DNA of 20,617 nucleotides from DATMXT01 sp035560415 (GTDB taxonomy: Bacteria > Bacillota > Clostridia > Oscillospirales > Feifaniaceae): assembly GCA_035560415.1 (NCBI GenBank), contig DATMZG010000102.1, positions 1 through 20,617 on the forward strand, written 5' to 3'. Under the pieces are notes generated by a model. The model saw nothing but the letters and a program-made list of their open reading frames with translations. It was not told the DNA's origin and did no database searches. The position numbers were made by a program, and so were the translations under genes. Positions 7,168 to 13,838 of the stretch are shown here, one piece after another. The stretch's first letter is position 1, and every line of letters begins with the position of its first letter.

Positions 7168-8060
7168 AGCTGCATGGCTCCGTAAAGTGCGACGCCGACG
7201 GCGTTGTCGGCCGCGAATTCGCTGTCTGTCGCGTAAGTTTCAAAAGCGGCGTCAAGCCGGGCCTTGATGAGCCGGTTTGACATGACTCCGCCCGCGAGAA
7301 TGAGAGGGCCGCTGACGCCCGCCGCAAGGGCGAGCAGCGCGTTTGCGACGCTCTCGAGCAGCCACAGGGCGCAGTCTTCGGGCGAATGCGCTTTCAGGTG
7401 GGCCGCAAACTGGTTTTCAAGGCCCGAGAGGTTGACGGTATCGGCCTGTTTGAAGCGGACGGGTGTAATCCCCGGCGCGCCATTTAAGGCCAGCGTTTCA
7501 AGCGCCGCACCGCAGGGAAATTTCAGCCCCAACACAACGCCGCACCGGTCAATGAGCTGCCCCGCGTTGAGGTCGGCGGTGGCGCCGGCAATCGTGATGC
7601 CGCCGTCCGCGGCGACATGTAAGAGCTCAGTTGTCCCGCCCGAAACGTGATAGGCGTGAAACGCTTTGCCTAAAAGGTCCTCCCTGCCCGCCCCCTTGAG
7701 GGCCGCCAGAATGTGCCCGCGCTGATGGGAAAGCCTGAAAAGCGGCACATCCAGCGCCGCCGCAAGCCCTCTTGCCGCAGCGAGCCCCGCCATAAAGCAG
7801 GGCATATAGGAGCCCGCCGCGTCTCTGGGCCTGTCCGACACGGCGACGCAGGCAATTTTCGGCCGGGACTCAAAAATGCGCTCAAGGAGATTTGGAAGCT
7901 CCTTTGTATGTAGGAACACGGCGTCGCTTTGCCGCACGCCGCGCTTCCCCTGCGCGACGTCAAAAGGCGTGCGAAGGGACACATATTCGCCCCCGGCGGC
8001 GCATAGCGCCACTGAAGTCGTATAGTTGCTGGTGTCGAGCCCGAGGGCGTACTCAGCCAT
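7164..8060 (-). CDS. TsaD/Kae1-family paralog ('M22 glycoprotease-like') of unknown function
   Basis: The 298-residue protein has the two-lobed ASKHA fold signature of TsaD/Kae1, the t6A37 tRNA-modifying carbamoyltransferase family. Kept features are the HxxxH metal site (H112, H116), VSGG (139-142), AGGVMSN (256-262) and a late Asp-Asn (285-286). Changed features are the N-terminal ETSCDET-type motif, which reads DTSNYTT (9-15); GGHT, which reads GGTT (141-144); the DDA/GEAxDK/YPGG region; and the GPG..VG loop. It is also shorter than TsaD (about 340). I infer a paralog with a different or lost activity, not the essential tsaD. ATG 8060 is chosen because it overlaps the nusB stop by eight bases; earlier in-frame codons lie inside nusB. 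It occupies the place folD holds in B. subtilis. Confidence 0.82.
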   Translation of the reverse strand: MAEYALGLDTSNYTTSVALCAAGGEYVSLRTPFDVAQGKRGVRQSDAVFLHTKELPNLLERIFESRPKIACVAVSDRPRDAAGSYMPCFMAGLAAARGLAAALDVPLFRLSHQRGHILAALKGAGREDLLGKAFHAYHVSGGTTELLHVAADGGITIAGATADLNAGQLIDRCGVVLGLKFPCGAALETLALNGAPGITPVRFKQADTVNLSGLENQFAAHLKAHSPEDCALWLLESVANALLALAAGVSGPLILAGGVMSNRLIKARLDAAFETYATDSEFAADNAVGVALYGAMQL

Positions 8061-8475
8061 TTTCGCGCTCTCTCGCAATGCCGCCGAGCACGCCGTTGAC
8101 AAAGGCGCCGCCCTCTTCCCCTTCAAACTCCTTGGCGAGCTCCACCGCTTCGTTGATGGCGATGGGCGTGTCGATCTCGTCGATGAAGAGCATTTCGCAG
8201 ACGGCCACCCGCAGGACGGCCGCGCTGACTTTGGAGAGTCTCGTGAGCTTCCAGTTTTTCGTGTGCCGCCCGATGAGTTCGTCTATTTCGGCGCGGTGCT
8301 CCACCGCGGTCAAAAAAATGCGCTGACTGTAGTCGTCGTAGCGCTCCGGCTCCCACTCCCGCTCGTGCTGGCAAAACTGCGCCGCGTCCCCGCCCTGAAA
8401 TTCGTACCCGAACACAAGATACAGAGCGCCGCGGCGGGCGTCGGCCCGGGGCAGCTGCCGCTGCTTTGTCGACAT
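8053..8475 (-). CDS. nusB: Transcription antitermination factor NusB
   Basis: NusB binds boxA RNA together with S10 (NusE) to allow processive transcription of rRNA operons. The 140-residue all-helical protein has the expected elements: 'RRGALYLVFGYEF' near the N-terminus, 'RLSKVSAAVLRVAVCEML' and the C-terminal 'TPIAINEAVELAKEF...FVNGVLGGIA', the most conserved part of the family. ATG 8475 is selected by a GGAGGAAG Shine-Dalgarno just upstream; the open frame extends to 8553 but without a ribosome site. It follows asp23 by about 107 bases, which contain a GC-rich hairpin, and overlaps the TsaD-like gene by eight bases. Confidence 0.93.
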   Translation of the reverse strand: MSTKQRQLPRADARRGALYLVFGYEFQGGDAAQFCQHEREWEPERYDDYSQRIFLTAVEHRAEIDELIGRHTKNWKLTRLSKVSAAVLRVAVCEMLFIDEIDTPIAINEAVELAKEFEGEEGGAFVNGVLGGIARERENG

Positions 8476-8550
8476 GCTTCTTCCTCCAATGATTGCTTGT
8501 CCGAAAAATCCGGTAAAATGTCCGCACTTTGGGACTTGCTGTAGTCTGAA

Positions 8551-8577
8551 CATCGGCCCGCGTCACGCGGGCCGATG
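8551..8577. other. GC-rich hairpin without U tract between asp23 and nusB
   Basis: A perfect 12-bp stem (8551-8562 with 8566-8577) closes a three-base loop, starting five bases after the asp23 stop. On the transcribed - strand the following bases are TTCAGACTACAG, so it lacks the T run of an intrinsic terminator. It may stabilise the upstream message, mark a processing site, or cause partial termination. Confidence 0.7.
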
Positions 8578-8582
8578 AGCGA

Positions 8583-8996
8583 TTATTCCTCTGTTTTTTC
8601 TTCGTGTTTTTCCTCGCGCTTTTCCTCGCGCTTTGTCTTTTTCTCGTCGTCCCCGATGCCCTGCACATAGACGTTGACCGACCTGACCTTCATGCCGGTC
8701 ATGGATTCGACGGCATATTTGACTTCCGACTGCATTTTGCCGATGACCTCCTGCATCCGAACGCCGTACGACAGGACAACGCCGAGCTCCACCGTGATTT
8801 CACCGCCCGCAAGGTCGATTTTGGCCACCTTGCCGGGGTTGCGCTTGCTCGTGATGAGCTTTTTTATATCGCCGCCGCTGTACGGAACCAGCGAGCAGAC
8901 GCCCTCAACCTCGAGTGCCGCCACGCTGGCGATGGTCGCCACCACTTCTTCGGAGATGCGAACATTTCCGATTCCGTCTGTGTAGTTGCCTTCCAT
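8583..8996 (-). CDS. Asp23/Gls24 family protein (YqhY-like, DUF322)
   Basis: This small cytoplasmic protein belongs to the Asp23/Gls24 (DUF322) family. In B. subtilis the homologue next to nusB, YqhY, is linked to acetyl-CoA carboxylase activity; the accBC genes that adjoin it there are missing here, so that role is only an inference. The domain covers residues 1-115 ('IGNVRISEEVVATIASVAALEVEGV', 'IDLAGGEITVELGVVLSYGV', 'VKSVNV'-like end). The last 20 residues are a highly charged tail of REEK/HEEK repeats. The frame starts at ATG 9008, but GGAGG lies within its first codons, so I use ATG 8996, five bases after that Shine-Dalgarno. It is the first gene of the unit and is driven by the promoter at 9026-9054. 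Confidence 0.9.
   Translation of the reverse strand: MEGNYTDGIGNVRISEEVVATIASVAALEVEGVCSLVPYSGGDIKKLITSKRNPGKVAKIDLAGGEITVELGVVLSYGVRMQEVIGKMQSEVKYAVESMTGMKVRSVNVYVQGIGDDEKKTKREEKREEKHEEKTEE
8609..8632. repeat. 12-bp tandem repeat encoding the charged Asp23 tail
   Basis: Two perfect copies of TTTCCTCGCGCT (8609-8620 and 8621-8632) lie within the 3' end of the Asp23-family gene. Each encodes a four-residue REEK-type unit on the - strand, and degenerate neighbours extend the pattern. Confidence 0.85.
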
Positions 8997-9025
8997 AAAG
9001 TCCTCCATTTCCCTTTAAAAACCAA

Positions 9026-9054
9026 AGTACAATACCATTCAGGCGCCCTGTCAA
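9026..9054 (-). promoter_or_regulatory. Sigma-A promoter of the asp23-nusB-xseAB-ispA unit
   Basis: A perfect -35 TTGACA (9054-9049), a 17-base spacer, and the -10 TGTACT (9031-9026), which matches four of six consensus bases. The start is predicted near 9019, about 23 bases before the asp23 start. The spoIIIA terminator lies just upstream. Confidence 0.8.
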
Positions 9055-9061
9055 TGGTATT
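9031..9061. promoter_or_regulatory. 31-bp dyad overlapping the asp23 promoter (candidate operator)
   Basis: Perfect nine-base arms AATACCATT (9031-9039) and AATGGTATT (9053-9061) flank 13 bases that include CAGG/CCTG. The dyad covers the spacer and the -35, and touches the -10, upstream of the predicted start, so it would act on DNA rather than RNA. The bound regulator is unknown. Confidence 0.6.
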
Positions 9062-9109
9062 ATGCGTCGTTTCATGCGTCTGACCTTGTCGTTCTTTGTG
9101 GTTAAACAT

Positions 9110-9147
9110 AAAAAAATAATAACCGCAAGAACAACTTGCGGTTATTA
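9110..9147 (-). terminator. Intrinsic terminator of the spoIIIA operon
   Basis: A perfect 13-bp stem (9117-9129 with 9135-9147) with a five-base loop is followed on the - strand by seven T (9116-9110). It begins about 40 bases after the spoIIIAH stop. Confidence 0.92.
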
Positions 9148-9187
9148 TACCATATTCTGTGCGAAAAGGAAGGGACAATTTGTAAAT

Positions 9188-9751
9188 TCAGGAGACTTCG
9201 ATGATTTTGATGTTTGCGGCTTTTGCCGTCGTCTCGCTCATGACGACCTCTTTGATTTTGCTGATTTCACCGGCTGTCAGCCCCTTGCTCGAGACCACGA
9301 CCGTCACGTCCTCCTCGCCGACCACGACGACGGCGTCCTCAAAGCCCTTGGCCTTGATGAGGGTCTCCATCGCGCTCTCCTTATCCATGATGGTCGCGAT
9401 GTTTCCGAGCTCGGTGGCCGCCTCCCTGCGGGTGTCGTCGTCGGTCTCGGTGCTGTCAATGATGCCCTGCAACACCTCAATGGCCTCATCTCTGGCCTGC
9501 TGCCGGTTTACGCGGGCGTCGGCGAAATACCTCGATGAGACCGAGCCCACCTCGACCGAGACCTCGCCCTCTCCCTCGCCCCCGTCCACCAGCGTGGCCT
9601 CGCCGAGGATTTTTTCCTCCGTCACTTTTGCGGTCTCGGCAAACATTTCGTCACGCTGTTTTTGCATGACGTTGTTGACGATGAGTGCCAGCGCGAGCAC
9701 GATGATGAGCGCAACGACAATCACCATCTTCCTGTTGATGAACATTGTCAT
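9188..9751 (-). CDS. spoIIIAH: Stage III sporulation protein AH
   Basis: SpoIIIAH sits in the mother-cell membrane surrounding the forespore. Its extracellular domain, related to YscJ/FliF ring proteins, docks with forespore SpoIIQ to form the channel. The 187-residue protein has one transmembrane helix (about 10-27), an acidic linker (about 45-70) and the ring-building domain at the C-terminus ('DEAIEVLQGIIDSTE...', '...KTAAKAANIKIIEV'-like end). It is shorter than the roughly 220 residues of B. subtilis, mainly in the linker. ATG 9751 follows AAAGGAGG at five bases. It is the last gene of the operon, 11 bases after spoIIIAG, with a terminator close behind. Confidence 0.93.
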   Translation of the reverse strand: MTMFINRKMVIVVALIIVLALALIVNNVMQKQRDEMFAETAKVTEEKILGEATLVDGGEGEGEVSVEVGSVSSRYFADARVNRQQARDEAIEVLQGIIDSTETDDDTRREAATELGNIATIMDKESAMETLIKAKGFEDAVVVVGEEDVTVVVSSKGLTAGEISKIKEVVMSETTAKAANIKIIEVS

Positions 9752-9762
9752 AGTATCCTCCT

Positions 9763-10302
9763 TTATTTGGCAACCACGCTGACGCGGTTCGTGGACAGAT
9801 CGAGGGCGATTGCGGTCGTCTCGATGAGCTTCTGGCGGATGACCTCGTTGTCGGCCCCCTTGCAGACAATTGCCGCGCCCTTGACGACGGGCTGCAGCTG
9901 TTTGATGAGGATTGCCGACTCGGAGCCGTCCGCCGACTTCAAAATGATGTAGTTGTCCTCGCTGTCGTTTTGGTTTTCAACCCGTTTTTGCGAGGCGGAC
10001 AGGCTGTCCGACAACAGGTTGACCGACGTGTTCTTTTCGGTCGCGTAGACGTTTTCTCCGGCGGACTCCAGCGTAATCATCAGGCTGATTTCACTGACCC
10101 CCTCAATTGAGGAAAGGAGCTCCGTCAATTCGCCTTCAAGCTGCGTCCTGTACTCCTCCACACTTTTTTGTGCCGGCTGCGGTTTGGGTGCGGCGGCGGT
10201 CTTGCCGGTGCCAAAGGGCACAAGCAACAGCATGAGCACGCCTGCCGCCCCGACGATGAGCAGCCACATCGGCAGCTTTGCCGGCAGCTTCAGTTCCATC
10301 AT
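9763..10302 (-). CDS. spoIIIAG: Stage III sporulation protein AG
   Basis: SpoIIIAG forms a large multimeric ring in the space between mother cell and forespore as part of the feeding-tube complex. The 179 residues comprise a short cytoplasmic end, one transmembrane helix (about 12-30), a Pro/Ala linker and a ring-building domain starting near 'SVEEYRTQLEGELTELLSSIEGV'. It is shorter than B. subtilis SpoIIIAG (about 230). Two adjacent ATG codons are possible starts (10302 and 10299). The Shine-Dalgarno AGAGGTGG is four bases from the first and seven from the second, so the second may be used. The first overlaps the spoIIIAF stop (ATGA). Confidence 0.93.
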   Translation of the reverse strand: MMELKLPAKLPMWLLIVGAAGVLMLLLVPFGTGKTAAAPKPQPAQKSVEEYRTQLEGELTELLSSIEGVSEISLMITLESAGENVYATEKNTSVNLLSDSLSASQKRVENQNDSEDNYIILKSADGSESAILIKQLQPVVKGAAIVCKGADNEVIRQKLIETTAIALDLSTNRVSVVAK

Positions 10303-10754
10303 GATCCCACCTCTCTGATCGTCGCTGTAATTCCGAGCTCGCCCGCAAGAATTTCGGCGAGCTCCTCCGGACTTCGTCCGACAAATGATGTAAAAGTTAC
10401 TTCCTTTACACTTATGCTCTCCTCTCCCTCCAGTTCAAGTCCGCAGACCGTAAGGCCCCCGCCCACCGCCTCCTCGATCTGCGCCGCCAGCATGGTGCGG
10501 GTGAGAGAGAGGGCTCCGTCGGCCAGAACCTCGGTCATTCGCGCGTAATTTCCGCTTTCGGCCGTCGGAATCGCCACTGTTAAGGCCGAAAGGTCAAACT
10601 GTGCCGCCGCCGAGAACATCGCGAGCAGCAGGAAGAGCGACAGGGTCAGCTTGACCTGCTTTTCGGTGTTTGCGGAGGGCGTGAGTCCCCCCGCAATAGC
10701 GGCGACCACAGCGGCGCAGCATACTGTAAGTGTCCAGGCCTTTACACTATCCAT
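10299..10754 (-). CDS. spoIIIAF: Stage III sporulation protein AF
   Basis: SpoIIIAF is a membrane component of the SpoIIIA complex. It has two N-terminal transmembrane helices (about 5-25 and 36-54) and a C-terminal domain with the fold of ring-building domains. At 151 residues it is clearly shorter than the B. subtilis protein (about 205), the difference lying in the region between helices and domain. The start at ATG 10754 follows a GGGGTG ribosome site within the end of spoIIIAE, from which it is separated by four bases. It overlaps spoIIIAG by four bases. Identity rests on its position in the operon and its topology, since the sequence of AF proteins is poorly conserved. Confidence 0.9.
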   Translation of the reverse strand: MDSVKAWTLTVCCAAVVAAIAGGLTPSANTEKQVKLTLSLFLLLAMFSAAAQFDLSALTVAIPTAESGNYARMTEVLADGALSLTRTMLAAQIEEAVGGGLTVCGLELEGEESISVKEVTFTSFVGRSPEELAEILAGELGITATIREVGS

Positions 10755-10758
10755 ATCT

Positions 10759-11892
10759 TCACCCCGCCATAATGGCCGTGGCCGTGATGAGGTAAATGCA
10801 CTGGCAAATCGTCACGGCCGCAAGGATTCCCCACACGTCCGACACCGCGGACAAAAATGTCGGCACGCCGCCCTCTCCGCTCAGTGCCGCTGTCGCCGAC
10901 GCAAGTTTAAACAGCAGGCTGTAGAGCAGCACCCGGATGATGGGGGGCCCGAGCAAAATCATGAGTCCCAGAACGCCTGCCACGCCGACTGCCGCCCGAA
11001 TGACGTCGACACAGCCGATGACGGTCTCAAAGGCGTCGGTGATGATGCCCCCCACAATCGGGATGACGCTTCCGAGCGTAAACTTGGCGGCTCCCGTCAC
11101 AACGGTCTCGGAGGCGCCGGCGACGATTTTTTGCAGCGACAAAAGCCCCGCCGCGACTGTCGTGAAAAGCCCCATCGCAAATACGACAGTCTCCTTAATC
11201 GCTTTGCAGATGCCGGCAAGCGCCCCGTCCGGCATGAGGGAGGAGGCCAGCGACAGCGCAAAGTAGACCGACATCACTGGCAGCAGCAAATAGGCGTTGA
11301 GCTTGCCGAACAGTCCGATGACCACCGCAATTCCGCCCGGCAGCACCATGGAGCTCACCATTTTGCCGGAGGCGGCGCCGGCGGCCGCAATGATCGGAAT
11401 GGCGACGTCGAGCAGGGATACGGCGTCGGATATGGCGTCGACGCACATGCCGATGGCGTCCTCCATGACGGTGTAGACCGCAATGGACACGCTGAGCACG
11501 GCCGTCAGGTTGAGCGAGGTCTCGGCGAACTTTGCCCCAAGCCCCTCCCGCAGGGCCTGCGCCAGCACAAAAATGAGCACAATCAGCATGACTTTTGCAA
11601 AGTCCGCGAGCACCTTGCCGACAATTTTGTAGACCCCGCCCGACAGCACATTGACAATGCTGCGAAGCGACAGCGCGTTCGAGATGCTGCCGGAGTCCGG
11701 CACTTCCTCCAAAAGCGTGGATGCGCCGTCCGGCATCACGTCCTCAAGGGCCCTCCCGCCGAAGCTCTCGTAGAGGCCGCGGTAAATGCGCGAAATGTCG
11801 CTCTCCGAAGCCTGCGCCCTTGCCGGAAGCGCCAGTCCGAAAATCATCAGGATACTACATACAATGAAAGCGGCCGAGCTTTTATTCTTCAT
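10759..11892 (-). CDS. spoIIIAE: Stage III sporulation protein AE
   Basis: SpoIIIAE is the large polytopic membrane protein of the channel, proposed to form the transmembrane pore or permease part. The 377 residues begin with a cleavable-looking signal peptide (hydrophobic 8-21, cleavage site near ARA-QA). A soluble stretch and about seven or eight hydrophobic helices follow from residue 90 onward. Length is close to that of B. subtilis (about 400). Its ATG overlaps the spoIIIAD stop (ATGA) and no strong Shine-Dalgarno is visible, so translation is probably coupled to spoIIIAD. Confidence 0.94.
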   Translation of the reverse strand: MKNKSSAAFIVCSILMIFGLALPARAQASESDISRIYRGLYESFGGRALEDVMPDGASTLLEEVPDSGSISNALSLRSIVNVLSGGVYKIVGKVLADFAKVMLIVLIFVLAQALREGLGAKFAETSLNLTAVLSVSIAVYTVMEDAIGMCVDAISDAVSLLDVAIPIIAAAGAASGKMVSSMVLPGGIAVVIGLFGKLNAYLLLPVMSVYFALSLASSLMPDGALAGICKAIKETVVFAMGLFTTVAAGLLSLQKIVAGASETVVTGAAKFTLGSVIPIVGGIITDAFETVIGCVDVIRAAVGVAGVLGLMILLGPPIIRVLLYSLLFKLASATAALSGEGGVPTFLSAVSDVWGILAAVTICQCIYLITATAIMAG

Positions 11893-12272
11893 CCCAAAAT
11901 TCTTATGAACAGTCCCATCAGTTCCCCCGCAAGGGGCAGCGCGAGTGTGAGAATCGCCACCTTTGACGCCAGCTCCACCCGCGAGGCCATGGCGCTCTCC
12001 CCGGCGTCCCGGCAGGTGTCGGCTGCGACCGCCGCTATGAAGGCGATGCCCATCGCCTTGATGACAGGCGTTATCGGGAGCGCCGCGCCGCTCTGCTCCG
12101 CCACCGTGTGAATGAAATCGAGGGAAGCTTTGAGATACGGTGTGATGGCCGCGAAGACGGCCACCGTTACGATCAGCCCCACTAAAAACGACAGCTCCGG
12201 CCGGTATTGCCGCAAAAGCACGGCAATGGCGGCTGCCACGAGTACGAGGGCTGCAATTTTTGTGATGTCCAT
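11889..12272 (-). CDS. spoIIIAD: Stage III sporulation protein AD
   Basis: This 127-residue membrane protein has three or four hydrophobic helices (about 5-20, 28-48, 68-85, 103-122). It is one of the small polytopic subunits of the SpoIIIA complex and is related in sequence to SpoIIIAC. The length matches B. subtilis SpoIIIAD (about 133). ATG 12272 has a weak AGGAA site and lies six bases after spoIIIAC; its stop overlaps spoIIIAE. The assignment follows from family resemblance and operon order. Confidence 0.93.
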   Translation of the reverse strand: MDITKIAALVLVAAAIAVLLRQYRPELSFLVGLIVTVAVFAAITPYLKASLDFIHTVAEQSGAALPITPVIKAMGIAFIAAVAADTCRDAGESAMASRVELASKVAILTLALPLAGELMGLFIRILG

Positions 12273-12278
12273 ATGTTC

Positions 12279-12479
12279 CTACATTCCGAAGGTCGACTTG
12301 ACGGTGTCGAACAGGGACTTAATCTCATTGATGACCAGCAGCAGCGTAATGGCGAGCGCCGCCAGCGTGACCATCATGGCCTGTTCGTCGCGCCCCACCC
12401 GGGAGAGCACCTGCGTCAGCACTGCCGTGATGATGCCGATCGCCGCTATTTTAAAGATGAGATCTACACTTACACTCAT
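12279..12479 (-). CDS. spoIIIAC: Stage III sporulation protein AC
   Basis: This 66-residue protein consists of two transmembrane helices (about 8-26 and 33-50) joined by a short 'GRDEQA' loop, which is the family pattern and length (B. subtilis about 68). It is a small membrane subunit of the channel complex. The start ATG follows a GAGGTGAC site that overlaps the end of spoIIIAB. Confidence 0.94.
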   Translation of the reverse strand: MSVSVDLIFKIAAIGIITAVLTQVLSRVGRDEQAMMVTLAALAITLLLVINEIKSLFDTVKSTFGM

Positions 12480-12488
12480 AATGTCACC

Positions 12489-12902
12489 TCAGTAGAGCAA
12501 AATCGCAATGGCAAGTCCGCCCAGCGAATAGAGCGTCAGGGTCACTTTGGCGTTTTTCTTCTGTTTCTCGTCGGCCTCTTTAAAGAGACGGGACGCCGCC
12601 TCGAGGCAGGCGTCACAGTGCTCAAGCTGCTGCTCAAGGGGCCCGGTCCCAAGCCCCGCGAGGAAAATCCGATAGAGCGGCTCCCCTTCCAGCACTGCCG
12701 CGTCCTGCGGATGAAGCGCCGGCGCAGCCTCAAGCAGCACCCGGTCAAGGTCGGCTCTCGTGACCCGGATTCCCGTTTTGACCGTGGCCATGTAGTTTTT
12801 GAGGCTTTCGAGCGCCGCGACCCGCCGTCGCCCGGCCAGGACGCTATAAGCCCCCGCTGCCGTACAGGACAGTGCCAGTAAGATGGCCCCGATCAATTTC
12901 AA
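12489..12902 (-). CDS. spoIIIAB: Stage III sporulation protein AB
   Basis: SpoIIIAB resembles the cytoplasmic/membrane platform proteins of type II secretion (GspF-like) and is thought to link the SpoIIIAA ATPase to the membrane complex. Hydrophobic segments lie at both ends (about 3-20 and 120-137) with a helical cytoplasmic domain between. The start appears to be TTG at 12902, supported by a very strong GAGGGGGG ribosome site six bases upstream. This makes the gene overlap spoIIIAA by 59 bases, unusually long for the operon. At 137 residues it is shorter than the B. subtilis protein (about 171). A later start would remove the N-terminal membrane helix, so TTG is preferred. Confidence 0.9.
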   Translation of the reverse strand: MKLIGAILLALSCTAAGAYSVLAGRRRVAALESLKNYMATVKTGIRVTRADLDRVLLEAAPALHPQDAAVLEGEPLYRIFLAGLGTGPLEQQLEHCDACLEAASRLFKEADEKQKKNAKVTLTLYSLGGLAIAILLY

Positions 12903-13788
12903 GCTTTTCCCCCCTCACGTTGCAGATTTTGCTGACTCTCAAATCTTTCAGCAGCACGACAAGCTCCAGCACACCCGCGTTGTAGAGCTCCGTGAACTGA
13001 GGGCGGCGGGCGAGCTCCGCAAGGGTCGATGCGTGGCAGCTTGCGATGAAGGGCACGCCGGCCCCGGCAGCTCCCAACAGTTCCCGCACCTCGGAGGGCT
13101 CGCCCAGCTCGTCGACAATCATGACCTGCGGCGACAGCGTGCGCAGCGCCATGACCATGCCCTTGGCCTTTGGCACCCCTTGCAGCACCTCGGTCATGGG
13201 GCCTAGGTCAAAGCCCGCGCCCGCAAGCTCTCCGCGTTCGTCGATGACGGCCACCCGCATTTTCCGAAGCGATAAGAGGCGGGCCAGGTCCCGCAGCATG
13301 GTCGTCTTTCCGCCGCCCGGCGGCGCCACGACAAGGGTCGGCAGCACCCTGCCCTCCCTGACCACCTGCCGCACCAGCCCGTCTGCCACCCCCTTGATCT
13401 CCCGGGCCACCCGGATGTTGATGGCCGTGATGTTGCGAAATCCCACCACCGCCCCGCCCTCGCGGATGGCCTCGCCGCAGATGCCGGCCCGGCAGCCGCA
13501 GTAGGTGACATACCCCTCCGCAAGCTCGTGCGCCCTCGCGTAGACCGAGCGCCGGCAAAGCCCTAAATAGACTTCGTGCAGCTCCTCGGCGGTCAGGATG
13601 ACGCCCGCGTCGCAAATTGGGGAGGCAGACCCCCGCAGCGACAGATACAGGTTGCCGGCAGGCGTTGTCACACCGGCCGGCCTCCCCGCCCGCAGGCGAA
13701 TCTCAGTCACATCGGAGCCGGCCGTCGACAGCGCCGCGGCCACCCGGGGCGGCAGCAGCTGCGCGAGCATTTCAACTTGTCTGTCCAC
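12844..13788 (-). CDS. spoIIIAA: Stage III sporulation protein AA (secretion-type ATPase)
   Basis: SpoIIIAA is a mother-cell cytoplasmic ATPase related to type II/IV secretion motors and is predicted to power the feeding-tube channel. The 314 residues match the family length. The Walker A motif is APPGGGKT at 155-162 (first Gly replaced by Ala), Walker B is VMIVDELG at 222-229, and the conserved 'VAVIDERGEL' box is at 179-188; 'GSIAS.H'-like residues (about 248-252) follow. The start is GTG 13788, with AAGGTGG seven bases upstream. It is the first gene of the operon, transcribed divergently from hom, behind a candidate sigma-E promoter. Confidence 0.95.
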   Translation of the reverse strand: MDRQVEMLAQLLPPRVAAALSTAGSDVTEIRLRAGRPAGVTTPAGNLYLSLRGSASPICDAGVILTAEELHEVYLGLCRRSVYARAHELAEGYVTYCGCRAGICGEAIREGGAVVGFRNITAINIRVAREIKGVADGLVRQVVREGRVLPTLVVAPPGGGKTTMLRDLARLLSLRKMRVAVIDERGELAGAGFDLGPMTEVLQGVPKAKGMVMALRTLSPQVMIVDELGEPSEVRELLGAAGAGVPFIASCHASTLAELARRPQFTELYNAGVLELVVLLKDLRVSKICNVRGEKLEIDRGHLTGTVLYGSGGL

Positions 13789-13809
13789 ATCCTCACCACC
13801 TTTGTCCTC

Positions 13810-13838
13810 ATTCTATGCCGGCGCTTTTGCCGGTATGA
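13810..13838 (-). promoter_or_regulatory. Candidate sigma-E promoter of the spoIIIA operon
   Basis: On the - strand TCATACC (13838-13832), 14 bases, then CATAGAAT (13817-13810). The known B. subtilis sigma-E consensus is about KMATATT-N14-CATACAHT, so five of seven and seven of eight positions fit at the expected spacing. The predicted start is about 15 bases before GTG 13788. spoIIIA operons are sigma-E controlled in known spore formers. Confidence 0.65.

Noticed and set aside
10651..12111. Long + strand open frame opposite the spoIIIA genes
   Set aside because: It is antisense to well-supported SpoIIIAF, AE and AD coding sequence, is rich in His/Arg/Asp typical of reverse-frame translation at high GC, and has no ribosome site.
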